64,000 nt of DNA from Prunella strophiata. Its lineage: Eukaryota > Chordata > Aves > Passeriformes > Prunellidae. The DNA is taken from the NCBI GenBank assembly GCA_036583965.1, contig JAZBQD010000013.1, forward strand, positions 7,558,763 through 7,622,762. The letters are read 5' to 3'. The notes beneath the pieces were generated by a model. The model was given only the letters and a program-made list of their open reading frames with translations. It was not told where the DNA came from and did no database searches. Made by a program: the position numbers and the translations under genes. Below, piece by piece: positions 27,401-41,408 of the stretch (its first letter is position 1; each line of letters opens with the position of its first letter).

Positions 27401-29500
27401 GAAAAAGTTTACTGCTTACTGGAAGTTACTTAGCATATGACTTCTACATTATTCTGCAGCCATGATACAGCCTCTCCCTTTCTATCCTCCTACACAGACT
27501 TTGTAGAAACATTTTCTAGCAGTTCATCTGAGCCAGCTATTTAGTTTTTGCTTGGCAATATTTTCAACTAGAGGCAGGTCCAGCCTCCAGGAAAACAAGT
27601 TATGCAGCAAGAGGGTGGGACACTATCAGAGAACACATAATAAAGTAAATACTAAGTATGACCTATGAAAGAAAAACTAAAAGATATTGTTTCCATAGTA
27701 TTGTAAATTAAGTCATTGACACTGATGTAAAACGTGATATTCCTTGTGTCCTGTTTTTCATTCACTGGCCATAGAGGTGGAAGGCCAGAGCCAGGTCCAG
27801 AAAAAACCAAACCCAGCCATGACCCAACATCAAAACAGCAGCCCAGGAGGATTAAGGAAAAGATCCTCAGCCCAGCTCATAAACCTTCCACTTAAGTCAT
27901 CGAGTAGGAAAAACGTCACAGCCTTTTTTCCTCTGCTGCACTCAGGGTTCAGTGGACCTAGAGCAGCTCCTCCATCAACCAGGGTCCTGCTGGTATGGAT
28001 GAAGAGATATTGCTGTGCATTTATTGATTAACTTCCACCCAGCATTTTCCAGTTGCCTGAGAATCAATTTAATATCATTGCTGAAAGCAATAAGGATAAA
28101 AAAGCTGGATGGGTACCTTTGATCTGCACAGTTTTACCAGGCACCAGCAGCTAAAGCATTGCTGAGACTGTCCTTAAGACATTTTCCCCTCCTTGGAATT
28201 ATTTTGCAGTTCATTCAATAAAGCAGCAAAATAATTTCCTGACAAACTAGGAAATGACTGTTGGACTGAATTCAAGAACTTCAGAAAACATTAGAAACAG
28301 AGATTTAACAGAAAGTGCTTGGATCCCACTGACCTTACAGACAAGTCAGACTGTCATTTCCTCAGCCATCAAACCCAACCTGCTCAAAGACTGGTGGGAG
28401 GGAAATAATCCTCACTGTGAGTCACTGCCTTGCACCTCAGACACTTCCAAATGAAGCCTGAAGGAGCCACACACACAAAAACCCTCATCCCCCACGACCC
28501 TGCCATAACACTTGGCTGCAAAAACAATGCAATTGGGAGAAAGCACATTTGAAAGTCTGGGCTGTGCAGGGAAGTCTCTGGGGAGTAGGTGGGCAGGGGA
28601 ATCACAGCACCAAGCTGAACCTGCAATGGCAGACAAGTTCCTTCAAGTCCATGCCTACACTCTCCCTCCTGGGAGCAGGGGCAGGAGCAGCAGCTCACCC
28701 ACACCGACTGCAGGCTCCCCAGGGAGAAGCTGCCCTGTCTGCAGCAGCAAAGCAAGCACAGCTGCAACAAGAGCTGCACCTCCCTGCCCCAGCCCAACAC
28801 CCTCTGTTTCCCCAAACACCTCCCCTGTGCCTCCACAAACAGCTCAAAACCAAAGCTGGGCAAGTTCCTCAATTAATGGTTCCCAATGCTTCTCCAGAAC
28901 ACACACCACTGGCACCAAGAGAAAATCCCAACAAAAAATGAAACAAAACCCCCAAGAACCTAAGTGGTCAAAGCTTTATTTTACCTGCTGCAAACTAAAA
29001 ACAACTGCTCCTACTTATTTCAGCTCCAGCAGTTCACTCTCCATCTGCTTTTGACTCAGAGCAGTGCCCAGACAAAGCAGTGTACCAGTGCTGCTCTGAG
29101 TTGAAGACTGCCTGAGTATTATCAATTATTACAATTTATTATAATCAATTATCACCATAATTGGTTGAGGCTATTGTTTTGCTCCTACATGGCTGCCAGA
29201 CTTGTCCATCTCTACAGTTACCACATGTAAGCCTCAAACCATGGAACCCAAAAAAACTCGAGTTCATTGGGGTTCACTGCTCTGGGACTGGGATTCCTGC
29301 TGAAGGAACGAGGGAAGGTGCTCACAGAGAACACACAACATCACTGTGTTTTCCTGCCAACAAACTGCACCATTTCTTAAGGTCTTAATTCCACTCTGAA
29401 AAGGCCCAAGAGTGCTTTGAGCAGTGGCCAGCAGAAAGGCTCCCCTCTGCTCCAAGGACTGGGTGCAGCTTGCTAAAGGGAATGAAAAGATTACACAGGC
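18500..29500. other. Feature-poor intron stretch
   Basis: Apart from short homopolymers (A13 at 24791, C12 at 22748) nothing could be assigned. The longest frames (minus strand 18751-19347; both strands around 28.4-29.05 kb) start at non-ATG codons or show biased, repeat-free but unrecognisable translations. I treat them as chance. Confidence 0.55.
22748..22759. repeat. Poly-C tract (12 C) followed by T
   Basis: C12 preceded by GGGGGTT and followed by T6. The flanking G5 and C12 could pair, forming a small hairpin. A length error is possible. Confidence 0.92.
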
Positions 29501-29566
29501 TCATTTATAACATTGCAGTATGGTTTATTCCTCTTCAGAGAATAACTGCAATATATGGCAAACTGA

Positions 29567-29582
29567 TTTTTTTTTTTTTTTT
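29567..29582. repeat. Poly-T tract (16 T)
   Basis: T16 between AACTGA and GTTAAGAAGG. Nothing else unusual was noted around it. Confidence 0.95.
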
Positions 29583-30196
29583 GTTAAGAAGGCAAACCAC
29601 ATTCAAATCTGTCACTTCCTGAAGGCTGCACTATGGACTTTGTGCAGGAGGACGGGGAAACTCCTGACTGAGTCCAGAGGAGAGATGAGATACAGCACAC
29701 ACGTGGGGAGAACAGGCAGCTGGGCCACCCTGTCACAGTTTGGGGTCAGCTGTCACAGGGACACTGTGCTGGCCCATTCAAACACTGGCTAAAGCAAATT
29801 CTTGTGTTCTTGTCTCATAGCAAGGTTTATGTCAGCAGCAGTGAAATGGGAGTCAATTCAACAACTTACCAGAAAATCTAGGAATTGCTCCAGGGTCTTG
29901 TGAATAAGAAATTAACTAAAAGCAGTGCTGTAGTTTTCTTGCAGATTTTAAGGGGGTTTGGCTAGCAAAATGTTAGTAGAATTTAAATTTAAAAATGAGT
30001 ACAGCATTAGCCTTGATCTAGCAGACAGTCACAGCATGTTTCCAAGTATTTCCCCCAACCTCCCATGGGACTTCCCATTTCCTTAACTGTAAACATGTGA
30101 GAAGCCTCTGCACAACTGAACTAAAAGTCGTACATTTGCTTTCTCAACAGTTACACTTACCTATTAAAATTTAAACTCAGTTCCTAAGTACATGAA

Positions 30197-30477
30197 TATT
30201 TGTGTGCCCAGTCAGGAGCATTAGATTCCCTTGCAAGACCTTCTTTCTGGTCAGATGCTCCAAGAGGAACAAATGAAGCTGCTGGGAACTGCTCAGCAAA
30301 TTGTTTTTTCCAGAAATACACACCAACCATTTCTATCCAGAAACTCAATGTTTCCTTTAGAGAGGAAATAATTCAAGGGTTTTTTTTCCAGAAGTAAAAA
30401 TCAATCATTTCAATATTTAAATTCTTAAGCTGGTGTTTAGCCCCACAATTTGGGGGGTGGGACACATTTGAATTAAG
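30197..30477 (+). repeat. Local direct repeat, copy A
   Basis: The 3' 168 bp (30310-30477) matches 34358-34523 at roughly 85-90% by eye, including AAAAATCAATCATTTCAAT, AAGCTGGTGTTTAG and a shared end TTTGGGGGGTGGGACACATT. A looser match on the left begins at TATTTGTGTG, after which copy A holds about 60 bp more than copy B. It is either a local duplication or two insertions of a dispersed element that I cannot name. Confidence 0.85.
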
Positions 30478-31436
30478 TGAACCAACTCAGTGAGCTGCTG
30501 CTACCTGGAAACTCATCACTGGGACAGGTATGTGCATTGAAGAAAACACAAAAATAGATCATTTACTCTCTGCCCTTCCTTCCCTCAGTTTACAACCAAA
30601 GCAGTTTAAATGTAATGTATGCATCAAACAAGTGTAGCTCTACCAACACCTATGTGACCATAGTCAAGCAGGAGCCTCCAGGATTTAAAGGGTGTCATTC
30701 ACAAGGTGAGGCTTCCTAACTTTAGGAAAAATGCACATTAGAATCCCAGCACCAACATGAAGAGGACACTGTATAAACACTCAGGGATCTGAAATCTCAG
30801 AACCTCTGCTGAAACTGAAATCTCAGCTAAGATCTCACCCACACCAGCCACCAAGCCCACCTCAGCAGTGACCACCCAGTGACAAAAAGGAGATAATTTG
30901 AAACACCAGTTTTGTAGGAAGATGGTCATTACTGATTCTCACAGCTAGGGAGACAAAGAGAATAATTCGAGCCAAATACATCCTTAATTTTTCCCCCACT
31001 GAGATAAGATTACAATAGGCTTCCAATCTTTAGCTGCTCTCTTTTGTGAGTTGCACATATGTGCTTTTTATTAGCCTTGGGCTTTGCAATTAGATGGATT
31101 TTCAGTTACTTCCAGAAATGCTGCAGGATGACTGAGCTGCAGCTAATCTTTGCATCTCACTAAATGGGAATATGAAAAATGCAGCAGGGCTCCCCAGCAC
31201 TACAGCCAATGCATCTCAATTCTGCTCTTCCACACAGAAATACAGTAATGCTGCATTCCACATCTGAACTTTCACACAGGCACCAAAAAGGCAATCACAG
31301 CATAAGGAGAAAACTAGTTATAATCATTGATTTGTAGGGAGGAGAAGGAAAAATAACACAGACATTGCCTGCCAGAAGATGACCAATTTTCCAATAGCTT
31401 CTGCCACACAGAAACTCTGTAGAGATGTGAGCTTCC

Positions 31437-31462
31437 TTTTTTTATATTTTTTTTTTTTTTTT
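31437..31462. repeat. Interrupted poly-T tract
   Basis: T7, ATA, then T16. It lies in A/T-rich intron sequence without a recognisable element body. Confidence 0.93.
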
Positions 31463-31914
31463 ACTTTAAAACCATTACAGCAAAACAGAAGACTACAGCT
31501 GCAACAAGCTATCCCTTAACTCTAATTAGAAAGTATTTGTTGTCTGGATTTAAAACTTCCCAACGTGGTGTTAATGAACTGTAACACTGTAGCAAAAGGT
31601 ATTAATAAACATGCCAGACTGTGGGTTAGATAACAGATCTCTGCTCCCAGTTCAGAGGATGCTGGTGGGGGAATTTTCTCTTCTGCTGCTTCAACCCAGA
31701 AACTGTAAAACAGGGAATTCGAGTATTTAAAGTGGAAGACTGAGGGAAACTATTTACCTTGCAAAATTTTATTTAAACATCTACTCCATATTCTGTTTTG
31801 AGAGAAGTAAGTTTCTTCTAATCTACAAACGAACACAAATTACGTTTTGGGGTTTTTTTCCCTCCTGGAAAGAAAACAAGCAATAGAGCAATTGACAGGA
31901 AAGAGAACACAAAA

Positions 31915-32030
31915 CAGTTTTTAAAATGTTTGGGGTTTTTTTTGTTGTTGCTTGTGTGTGGTTGGGTTTGTTTGCTTGTGTTTGAAAGGGGGGGTTGGTT
32001 ATTTTTCTTGTGGAGTTGATTTTTTAGTGT
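31915..32030. repeat. G/T-rich low-complexity stretch
   Basis: On the + strand the segment is almost entirely G and T (GGTTTTTTTTGTTGTTGC, TTGTGTGTGGTTGGG, GGGGGGGTTGGTT). This inverts the A/C-rich tendency seen in most of the + strand of this intron. On the sense strand it is C/A-rich. It may be a decayed (GT)n/(GTT)n repeat. Confidence 0.75.
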
Positions 32031-34300
32031 GACTTTTATCTCCTTGTAAGATTCCAGAGAGAAGCAAACAAAAAGTGACTTTGAAAGGCGCAGCACCAGT
32101 AGAGGATGCACAGAGGGAAAGGAAGGAGCTCTTTCCACCCACCAGCAAACACATTTTCCATCCTCCAGCAGATCTCCCTATTGTTTTCTAAGGAATTCCT
32201 CTATTTATCTTTCATCAGGGCCTTTCACTCGTAGCAAAAGCCTTCATTCCTGCCCATGGCTGTGATCAAACCCCGGCATTACACGACATGATCTGGTGAC
32301 CAGGCTGTGTGCAGGCTGATGGCAGCCGTGCAGCCTGGCTCCCTGCACCTCTGTGGCCACTGCAGCAGCTCCTGCAGCCTCTGCCAAAGCTCTGCTGGCC
32401 CAGGTCACTGCACTGGCCCACTCTGGCTGTCCCTGGGAAGTTTTCTGTTGCACTGCTTTGAAATACAAGCAGCACTCTCTGTGCCAGGAGCACACTCAGA
32501 CCCTGGCCAATGTGCAACAGCCACTGAGCTGCTGCAGATTATTTCACCACCCCACAATCTTCCTCCCAGGGCACCCAGGGCCACAGAAGTCCTCCAAACA
32601 TCTGTGCAAAAGGAAGAGAAGGGGGGAAAAAACCAGGAGAACCATTTACTGGTCACTGAATCCGAGCTGTAACCTGACCCTGGCTGCATCTTGCCACCAA
32701 CAGCATTAACTACAAGCAGCTTCCATTCAGCAGCTCCTGCCAAAAATAAACAGTGCTGGCTTTCCTGGCTGCTTGCTTGGGTTTGCTCTCAATGTTTTTC
32801 TTCTTGCTTCTTCTGGCTAATTGGGATACACTACGTTTCCTCCAAGTAGTTTCTTAGTTTCTACCCACTGCATTACTAAAATAGGAGCAGTTTCTCACAG
32901 TACAGAATGAAAATAAAGGCTGTTTGATCAAAGATGGCCACAGCAGGCAGCCTGGCATTTTAGGGGAGAGATGGGAGGAGGGACATGAGGGGTTAGAACA
33001 GGTACAGCAACTGCTGAAGGTGGGGAGGATGCTCTAAAGGTGTCACACCAATACATTTACCTTCTGGAAAAAACTCCAGCAACCAACAGCACACACACTA
33101 GGACCTGGTCTGAGCTGCAGCAGGCAAAAGGATTTAATAACCACCACAGCAAAGTAAGAATTAAGAAATACATGACCAGAGCTAAAGAGTATTTAGGAAA
33201 CACCAACAATAAACCCAACTGATTTAAGCTTTTGGACAAGCTTGCTTATACAAAACCTCCTTTCTTGCTTCCCCTAGACCCAGCAATGCAAGCAAACAAA
33301 AGAGGAAAGAGCAGTTTTGTCAGGCTAAACAGCATGTTTCTGACCCAGCCACTGAAAAATAAGTTCAAAGGCCCTTTAAAACTCCTATTTTAATATGCTG
33401 TAAGTAGCACTCTCTGCCTTCTAATTTGTTCAGCTCTTTGAAACACCTAATTTCCTCTGCACTGTCACTGCACAGCACTCTGAAGCCTCATGGAGCCCTG
33501 CCACTTGATTCAACACCAACAGTCACGTTTCAATAGGCAATTCCACTTGAAAGGTTATAAATGAAGAGAAAAAAGATGTCTTCAAACCAGAGAATGCAAT
33601 GCAACACCATTTATTTATATCCAATCCTCCTTTCTGTTGCTGGCTACTGTAGGCAGGCACAAGAGAAGGGGTGCTTTAAAGCTCAATAATTAATTCTAAG
33701 TGGTTTTAAAATGGCTAGAGATTTAAGGTAGACAAGATGCAACACTGGAATTAGAGTCAAGCTGCTGTGCTCTTTGCTCTGCTCTGGAATGCACTGTTTA
33801 CTCTGGCACCACACAAAATACATAATTGATTTCTCAAGGAAAAGAAATGAGAAAAAACAGCCCCATAAGCCTCATTATTCTATAAAACAAAAGTAAAAGG
33901 GTGTGTTCCAAGCCAAATCACAATTGTATTTCAGTAGGGTAGGAGAATTGGAACAGAATCATAATTTCATATTTATTAAAATTCATTTACTACAATTGCC
34001 ATCAACAGGACCCCCAGGCTGCTAACAAGAACTTCCCTAGAGTCAGAACCATCAGCTTCTACAAGCATATTCAGATTTAAAGAAAAATTAAATTAAAAAT
34101 AAATTTAATAATATTACTTTGGAGAACATTTATCATTCCCGACCGTGGGGATTTTTGAGTTGTGGGGATTTTTTTTTCCCCTTCCCAAACTTTCTTATTA
34201 AGATTTCGTGAAATTATAATGAAACTTGACAATAAACCACATGGTGCCTAAGTGCACTCCCAAATTAGTCAGTTGGTAATTGCACCAGATACACAGCAAG

Positions 34301-34523
34301 TATTTGTGTGTCCTCAGAGAGCAAGTGCTGCTCTTCTTCCCAAGGCCAAGCAGGATTCCAGAAAAACACACCAACCATTTCCATCCACAGAGTCAGTGTT
34401 TCCTTTAGAGAGGAAAAATTATTTTTTTTTTCCCAGAAGTAAAAATCAATCATTTCAATGTTTAAATTCTCAAGCTGGTGTTTAGTCCCCCCATTTGGGG
34501 GGTGGGACACATTTGAATTAAGG
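34301..34523 (+). repeat. Local direct repeat, copy B
   Basis: This is the partner of the copy at 30.3 kb in the same orientation, about 4.05 kb away. Its poly-T stretch differs in length from copy A, and several substitutions separate the two, so the duplication is not recent. The match ends sharply at ACATTTGAATTAAG on both copies. No tandem or terminal inverted structure was seen. Confidence 0.85.
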
Positions 34524-35079
34524 GGGTTTTAGAACATCCCTGAGACAGAGCAAAACAACCAGGGGCAAGAAATGCACTGTGCTGTTCATGGCTGGACAAG
34601 AAGAGTCACTGAACCTGTTGGGCTCCTCCAGACCCAGCAGAGAGGAAGGGCAGCTCATGAGGAAGGTGAGGGACCCAGCTGTGCTGCACCCCACCAGAAA
34701 GCTGGCACCCAATGTGCTCTGCTTGCACACACAAAACAAGAAAAATCAGTGTTTGTAGCTCAGCTGAGCCTCAGCACTACAAAGTGAGCCAAGGCCTTCA
34801 AACATTCAAAAATAAAAGAAAGATCTGTGAAAATGCAACCAAAGAAACTGCCACCGAAAACCCTACGACAGCAAATTAAAAACCAAACAAAACCCACAAA
34901 TAAATGCAATTAAAGCAGAGAGCAACTACAATGCTAGCAAAGGGGAAGGGTCATGAGGAGAGGGACTTGTCACAGTCTTCATCTTTTTCATATGTTCAGG
35001 AATAATAATTAAAGGCAGAACACAATGAGATCCAATTTGTCACACAACACCTGCAATCAACTGAGCGAAAAAAAACTAC

Positions 35080-35290
35080 ATAAATAAAACTCCAATCCAA
35101 AAAACACACTATTTTACTCATACATTGAAAAGTATACTTCATGATTGTTTAATTAAAGTCATTTTTAGCTTTGCATGGCTGCAATCACCAAACATTGTCT
35201 CCCTGTCAGCATTTGAGGGGCTAACATACTGTTGCCAACAATTAGCACAAATCTGGCTGACATTGTTTTCTCTAAAAATAAACCATGCAT
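35080..35290. promoter_or_regulatory. Candidate conserved A/T-rich intronic element
   Basis: About 200 bp with GTTTAATTAAAGTC (TAATTA core), several ACAAT/ATTGT SOX-like cores (AACATTGTC, AACAATTAGC, ACATTGTTTTC) and ATGCATGTTAA. No repeat signature was seen. It has the look of a developmental non-coding element, but the composition alone could produce these motifs. Confidence 0.22.
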
Positions 35291-38275
35291 GTTAAGTAGC
35301 TTGAGAACAAACATGAAAACAAGATTTTAGGATAACATTTTTCTTCTCAGTGGAAACACAGTAGTGCAGGAAGCCCAAGCAATCACTCCAGGATCTAGTC
35401 AAGCCACCAGCACACCTTTGCTGCTGGCAAAGCACCACCAGGATATTTATTGGGGGTTCTGTACACCTGTGATTGACAAACCTTTCTAAACAGAGGGAAA
35501 AGATTAGGACCAGTATCTTGGCCAAAATCCCAATTTCCTTTCTTTCCCAGCAATGGTCTGAGCACGGGCATCATGCAAGAAAACAGTCTTTAAAGTTCTT
35601 TTCTTTTGGAAAACTGACTTGTCTCTTAACTGGGGCCATCAAGAAGAACAACACAAACAACACCACAAGCATGCAAGTCACTGGGCTCAGGAATTAGGAG
35701 CAGCTGAGAAGCAAGCATGCAAACACTTCCAAGGGCAGCTTTGTTCACTGCCCATCTTCAATTTCAGGACCCAGCAGTTCACCCAGGGCACGCTCCACCC
35801 CAGATGTGGTTGCCCAACAAAGATGGTTAAACTGTGACTCAGAGAACAGAGATTACTCTAATTCTCCTGAAGAAATACCTGTATTTAAATACAGACTGAA
35901 ACTGCCCAAAAGGAGAAGAAAACAGTTTCTTATTGTTGTTTACAGCCAGGACTTTTTAAACTCCTGCACTTACACGAGAAATCATGAACCTACTCCAAGG
36001 ACTGGAAGCAGATACATATTCCAGTTTTGAAGCCAACAATCTCCTTTCCTGTGCTCACACAACACATGGATTAGAACTAAAAGTGGTTTTGGGTGACAGA
36101 GCAATAGGCAGGGGTCTCATCCATACTCTGACTATTCCCTCCCACACTAAATTACACTATGCCATTACAAAACTAATGCTGGAAACCCTTAACCAGACTG
36201 AAGAAGTTAACATATTCTACTCAGTGGATACCAAGTCTATAACTACTTATTTTATACCCTGTTCTCATCTCTGAAGGCTTTTATTCTCCAGAGCAAATTA
36301 ATCAGGCAGCTTGCATTATATGTTCTTTCTCCAGGCCTGGCTCCTCTAGGCATCTCTATTGATCTTCACTCAGCAAGCCATTAGCAGGAGGTTTTGAAAA
36401 TTTGCTGGTTTTACAGTTCCCAGAGAAAGCCAAGTCCAATTTAGGGGGATTGCCAGGTTCAGATCTGAGAGCTCAGTCCTTCAGGGGAAAGATCACCATT
36501 TCTCAAAACATGCAACAACACTCAAATCCTGTTCTGCCATTCACTCACATGTTCCTGTGCTTCTACTGCTCAGTGCTGCTGTCTGCTGAAGGAAGCTTTT
36601 TCAGATGGCCAAGGAGAACAAAATTCAGAGAGAACTGACAAGTACCACATACCCAGAGTCAGCAAATAAGCCAGGGGAAAAACAGTCTATGAGATTGATG
36701 TGGAAAAAACAACAGGAGAAAGATATGGAGAGAGGGGTAGGAAGGTGACAACTTTTAATAAGTAACTGTAAGCTTTTGGACAAATTATTTTTCCCTTGGA
36801 CTCCAAAAGGTCCCCTCTTCAATATACCTCTCCTGGGTTCCCATTTCCTCTCTAGTCCAATAAAGTCTTAGTAGTAAAGAAAATTGGTGCAACTACTGTT
36901 TATTTTTGCCACATTTTTCATTGTGTGTGTGAGATGACCTTCGCTCCTCCTTCAGTAAGTTGTTTTCTCTAGATGTGCATGAAAGCAGTCCAAACCAAAC
37001 CTGATCACCCCTCCTTCCTATTAAATATCACAGGAGACCCTGCCTAAGTGCTGAGCACACCAGAAGCCAGGCAGGCAGAGGGAAGTGCTGGCTGTCCCCA
37101 GGGCTCCCTGCACCACGTGCGTGTGCACACTGCAATTCTGTTGTGCCAAGTCTCCAGCTGACTTTCACACTGTGCAGACATTATCCCCTGGCAAACAATG
37201 GGGCTCATTCTCCCACCCCTTCCCTCTGTGCACCGTGTGTCCCCATGAATCCAGAGAGCACAAATGCCAGCCTGGGATAACGTTCCCTGCTCACAGCCTT
37301 TGCCCAAAGCCAGGCTCACTGCTCAACCCATGTTACATGAGCTGAGCCTGGCTGGGCATCTCCACACTCCTAAAGGGAAGAAAGTGGTGGAATGAGAAAA
37401 AAGAAGTTTCTGCAACAAAAGAAACCCTTAGTTTTAGACCTGAGCTGACCCAAAGTCCAGGGATGTAGAGATTTAAATCAACAAGTAAATGCATTTTAAA
37501 TTATTTGCCCTTAGTGACATCTAGAATATCACACTAAAAACAACCTGAGTATGTAAGTAACAGTGCCAACTGCTCCTCTCTTATCCCATACAGCACTGTA
37601 TTGTATCCCAGCCCTGACTGCTGCTCTCAAGAGTGCATGATTTTAAAACACCAACTCAAATTTGAGGTTTAATTCCCTTACAGCTGCTGCAAGAGCAACA
37701 GGAGGGGCAGGGCAGTGTAACCAAGCTGGCCAAGCCCAGCAGCACTGCCATGCCCCCAGCTCACCTGACCTCTCATAGCAGAACTTCCTTGTGGCCACAG
37801 GAAACCAGAACACAGAGCCTTGACTTGCTCCTAGCACTGAGGAACACAGTTGAGGACAGATCTGCTCATCCACAGCCCAGCCTGAGGGACAGCAGCCACA
37901 GGGCCACCAGGGGACCACTGCTCCCTCCTTGGAGTGCTGGACCTCAGCAGAACTGCACATGAACAACTGCCTGGCACTGTGCTGCTGCTGGCAAGGCTGG
38001 CCAGGAGCTTCCTTGGAGCTCCAGCACTCCAGGACCAGCTCCACTTCCACTTTGAGACTGCAGTCAGAATGTTTTATTGAGTAGGACCCAGGGGTGAGTC
38101 AGTCCTCCTGCCAGCCACTGACCTCAGGGTGAAGGAGGCCATGTGGGGGTCAAGCATGGCTGGCTCTCCATCATTTCAGAATTTACTCCAACTGGATTCC
38201 CTGCCCTTGTTTTCAGTCACAGCGGGCCCCCAGCACACCCAGGTGTCTCTGAAGCCTCACCAACCCCAGCAGCAG

Positions 38276-38320
38276 GGCCCTGGGAAGGTGGCCCTGGGGA
38301 AGGTGGCCCTGGGGAGGCAG
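38276..38320. repeat. Short tandem repeat of about 15 bp, three copies
   Basis: Three copies of a unit like GGCCCTGGGGAAGGT lie back to back, the first lacking one G. The array is G-rich on the + strand and sits in a locally GC-rich part of the intron (37.7-38.6 kb). Confidence 0.8.
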
Positions 38321-41039
38321 CAGCAGCTGGAGGAAGCACAGCCCTGCCATTTCCTGCAGTTTGCTGGGACACAGTTACCAACCACCAGCCCCAGTCTGAG
38401 GAGACAGTGCTGCAGCTGTTGCATCTGAGCCAGGAAATCCCAGCCACAGCTAAATTGTGTTTTTTTCCAACCCTCCTGAGAGTGAAGGGCTCGGGATGTG
38501 ATGCAAGCCCAGATGGGTCTGGCCATGCTGCAGGGGTGATGACTGGCCCTGGCTGGTCAGCTCTGGCCAGAGGCTGAGTGGTGTCACAACCAATCAATGT
38601 GGTTTAGAAACATCTCCACCCTGCACCTACTCTCCTCTGAAAGGAGGAGAAAAGAGAAATAAAAAAGCAAGAAAGAAATAAAAAGGCAAAGTACACCCTG
38701 TGTTCCCACTGTATGCATTTCCCCCAGCAGTCACTGGTTGGGAAGGAAAGGCAGAATAAACCCCCTCCACAGGGGTATCCAAACTCAATTGACAGGGGAG
38801 ATAAATCTGTACCCAGGAGGAAATCAAGCTCTCTCCACTACAGACCCAATATAGATTGTGTAATGAGGTGCTTCCTTGCCCACACCACCACAAACACAAG
38901 CTGCCTGCATGCAGAAAAATAAGTATATATAGTTTTCTTTAGAAATCTACCACCCATTCCACCTCCCCCTCACTTCAAGCAGTGAAAACAGCTTCTGTCC
39001 AACTGTCACGTGAGATTTAAGCAGAAATGACAAGAAAGGCAGCTTTGTGCAACTCTCCCTGCAATTTTCCCATCTACAACATACATGGAGAGATGGAGAA
39101 TTCAACAAAATGCAGAGGAAAAAATAAAATGACCAAGTAATAATAACACTGAACATAATACAACCCTGCCACTGACCCACAGGACCAGCCACCTGCTTCT
39201 CCATTTCTGGATATTCTGCTGCTTTCTCCTGCAATTTACTGAAAAAATATTAACAAAATAACAGGAATACAGTTCTAAAGGAAAGTTTTCCCCCTGATCG
39301 TCCTCTGCCACTGCAAAATCCCCTCTTCAGGCAATGATCTAGAGCTCTGGCAGGGTCTAGAGGCAGTGCCCTGGCCCATACTCACCCTGATTTCATGCAA
39401 ACACGTTAATACCATGCTAAGGATGTAATTCTCTTGTAAAGGGACGCAGACCAGCCCTGGCAGCAATCATTACAGCAGCTCCATCCATAACTCTCCTGAT
39501 TATCCCAGCTACAACCCTGTTAATGTGGCCCTCTGCTCTTTTTAAAGTAGCCTTTCACACACCTGCCTAAACCATGATTTGCTCATTTTGCAAGATCTAA
39601 GGCCTGTACTAGACAATCTCTCTTAGGGGTATTTAACCCACATCACGGGTTAAACAGTGCACCAGTGTGAATTCTGGGGAAGCAAATGGCTCACAGTCTT
39701 CACTATATGCATTACACAATTTAGGTGGGTTTGGTGTTGGGTGTTATGAGGATTTTTTTCATTATTTTAGTTTAGATTTTGATCCACCATTGAAAAGCTT
39801 TCTAGGACACCTGCCCCAGTGACCCATTATTATTAAAAAGTCCCCTAGGCAGGTATGAAAAGCCTTTGAGATCTTCTGGCTCAAAACCACAAGGGAATGA
39901 TCAATGGCACAAGATGAGCTGTGTTTGTGAAAGGGGCTGGGAATGAAGAACAACCCACAGACACACATCCAGAAATATCTAAATGTACAATCTTGAGGAG
40001 AAATGATCTTTCAGTTTTTCATCTTTCCCCTTGTCGAAGATTAAATATCAGTTTTGAATCTCATCACCAAAAAGCTTTAAGACAGTGAGAATTTAAGACA
40101 GTGGATCCATCAGAGAGAAGCAAAGAGACATCTCCAGTTATTAGTTATAAAATCATATCCCAAGGCTACCAAGCCAATTTCCCTCTCCAAAATTCTTCAT
40201 CATCCACACAAACCTCATCCCCCTCCCTGATACACCCAGTATATACACAACATCCAGAAGAGCTGGGAGGTGGGAAAAACAAAGCAGGGCTGCTGTGGGA
40301 CTTGGCAGAGCTCTGGAAGAGGAGACAGAAATGCCAAGGGCAGATGATGCAGGGCAGGGCTGTGCTCTGCAGGGCACTCTGAGGTGCTGCAGCAATCAGT
40401 GGTTCCAGAGCCATCAATCCATGAGCTCTGCTTCTGCAGGCAGCAGTGGCTGGGAGAAGGATGATCACCCAGAGCAACCCTTGCCAGGCTGCTGTCTGCA
40501 CTTTCCAGCTGATTAAGCCCAAGGATTGGGGAGAATTTCACAAACTAAATCCTTAGAATATAGAAAAGGGAGGGGGAGGAGAGGACAGCAAGGCTGGAGG
40601 ACGTTCAGTAGCCAAAGATGCTTTTTCCTGTTAGAGTAGCAAAATTCACAGTCACTAAACAAGTGGAGAGAGGATCTTTTAGCAGGAACAGCTGAGAGAC
40701 TGATTTGAGAATGAGAATAAGACCATTTTTACAGAGTGAAAAGCTCTACCCCATGCAGCTATTTGTAGCTGTTAGAATACACTGGATTTCTTGCCTTTAT
40801 CACCACAAACAAGAGGCTGTTTGTACTGTAAAGCTGCAAGTTACATGGCCAGTACCAATGTCTGTTCCTTTATACTTCATCCCCCAATTTTATCATAACC
40901 AAACATGCAGCTTACAGTTGCCTATAAATTTCATCCTCAAACTCTTCAGAACAAAACACCGTGTACTTTAATCTTAATGTACTCCCTATCAAAAAGATCC
41001 TGCTTGCAGGGTTTACAACTACTAAGCAGCAAAGAACCA

Positions 41040-41145
41040 GGAGATAAGTTATCCTTGTTTTACAGAAGAAACAGAAGGGACAGAGATTAAATAACTTATC
41101 TAGAGAGGGGGGAAAGTGACGTGCCCCAATTTTCAACTCTGATTT
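41040..41145 (-). mobile_element. MIR-like SINE fragment (antisense)
   Basis: TTATCCTTGTTTTACAGAAG, then AAACAGAAGGGACAGAGATT and AAATAACTTATCTAGAGAGG match the reverse complement of MIR (ATTTTACAGATGAGGAAACTGAGGCACAGAGAGGTTAAGTAACTTGCC pattern). In the gene's own sense this copy would be in forward orientation. Confidence 0.65.
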
Positions 41146-41408
41146 TTCCAGCTTTGCCCCAAGCTGTGCTGAAAGTGCTTTGGAAGGGCTCTTCAGCAGC
41201 TACTGCAGAGAAAATTATTTGCAAAAATTAAATTTCACACCCAGTTTTAATAAAACTTACGCCCTGATAATTCAATAAGCAGGATGTAAAAAAACCTCAC
41301 AAGTTTAAACAGCTCAGAGAGTTTAAAGCTAGGTGCTTGTCCACCTATAATTATTTTAATGGAGGGCTTTATGCAAGACCAGGACACTTCACAGGTGCTG
41401 CTCCACTC

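Noticed and set aside
28384..29054. Overlapping long frames on both strands (up to 180 codons)
   Set aside because: Locally GC-richer, Ser/Pro/Ala-biased DNA gives stop-poor frames in several phases. No protein family was recognised.
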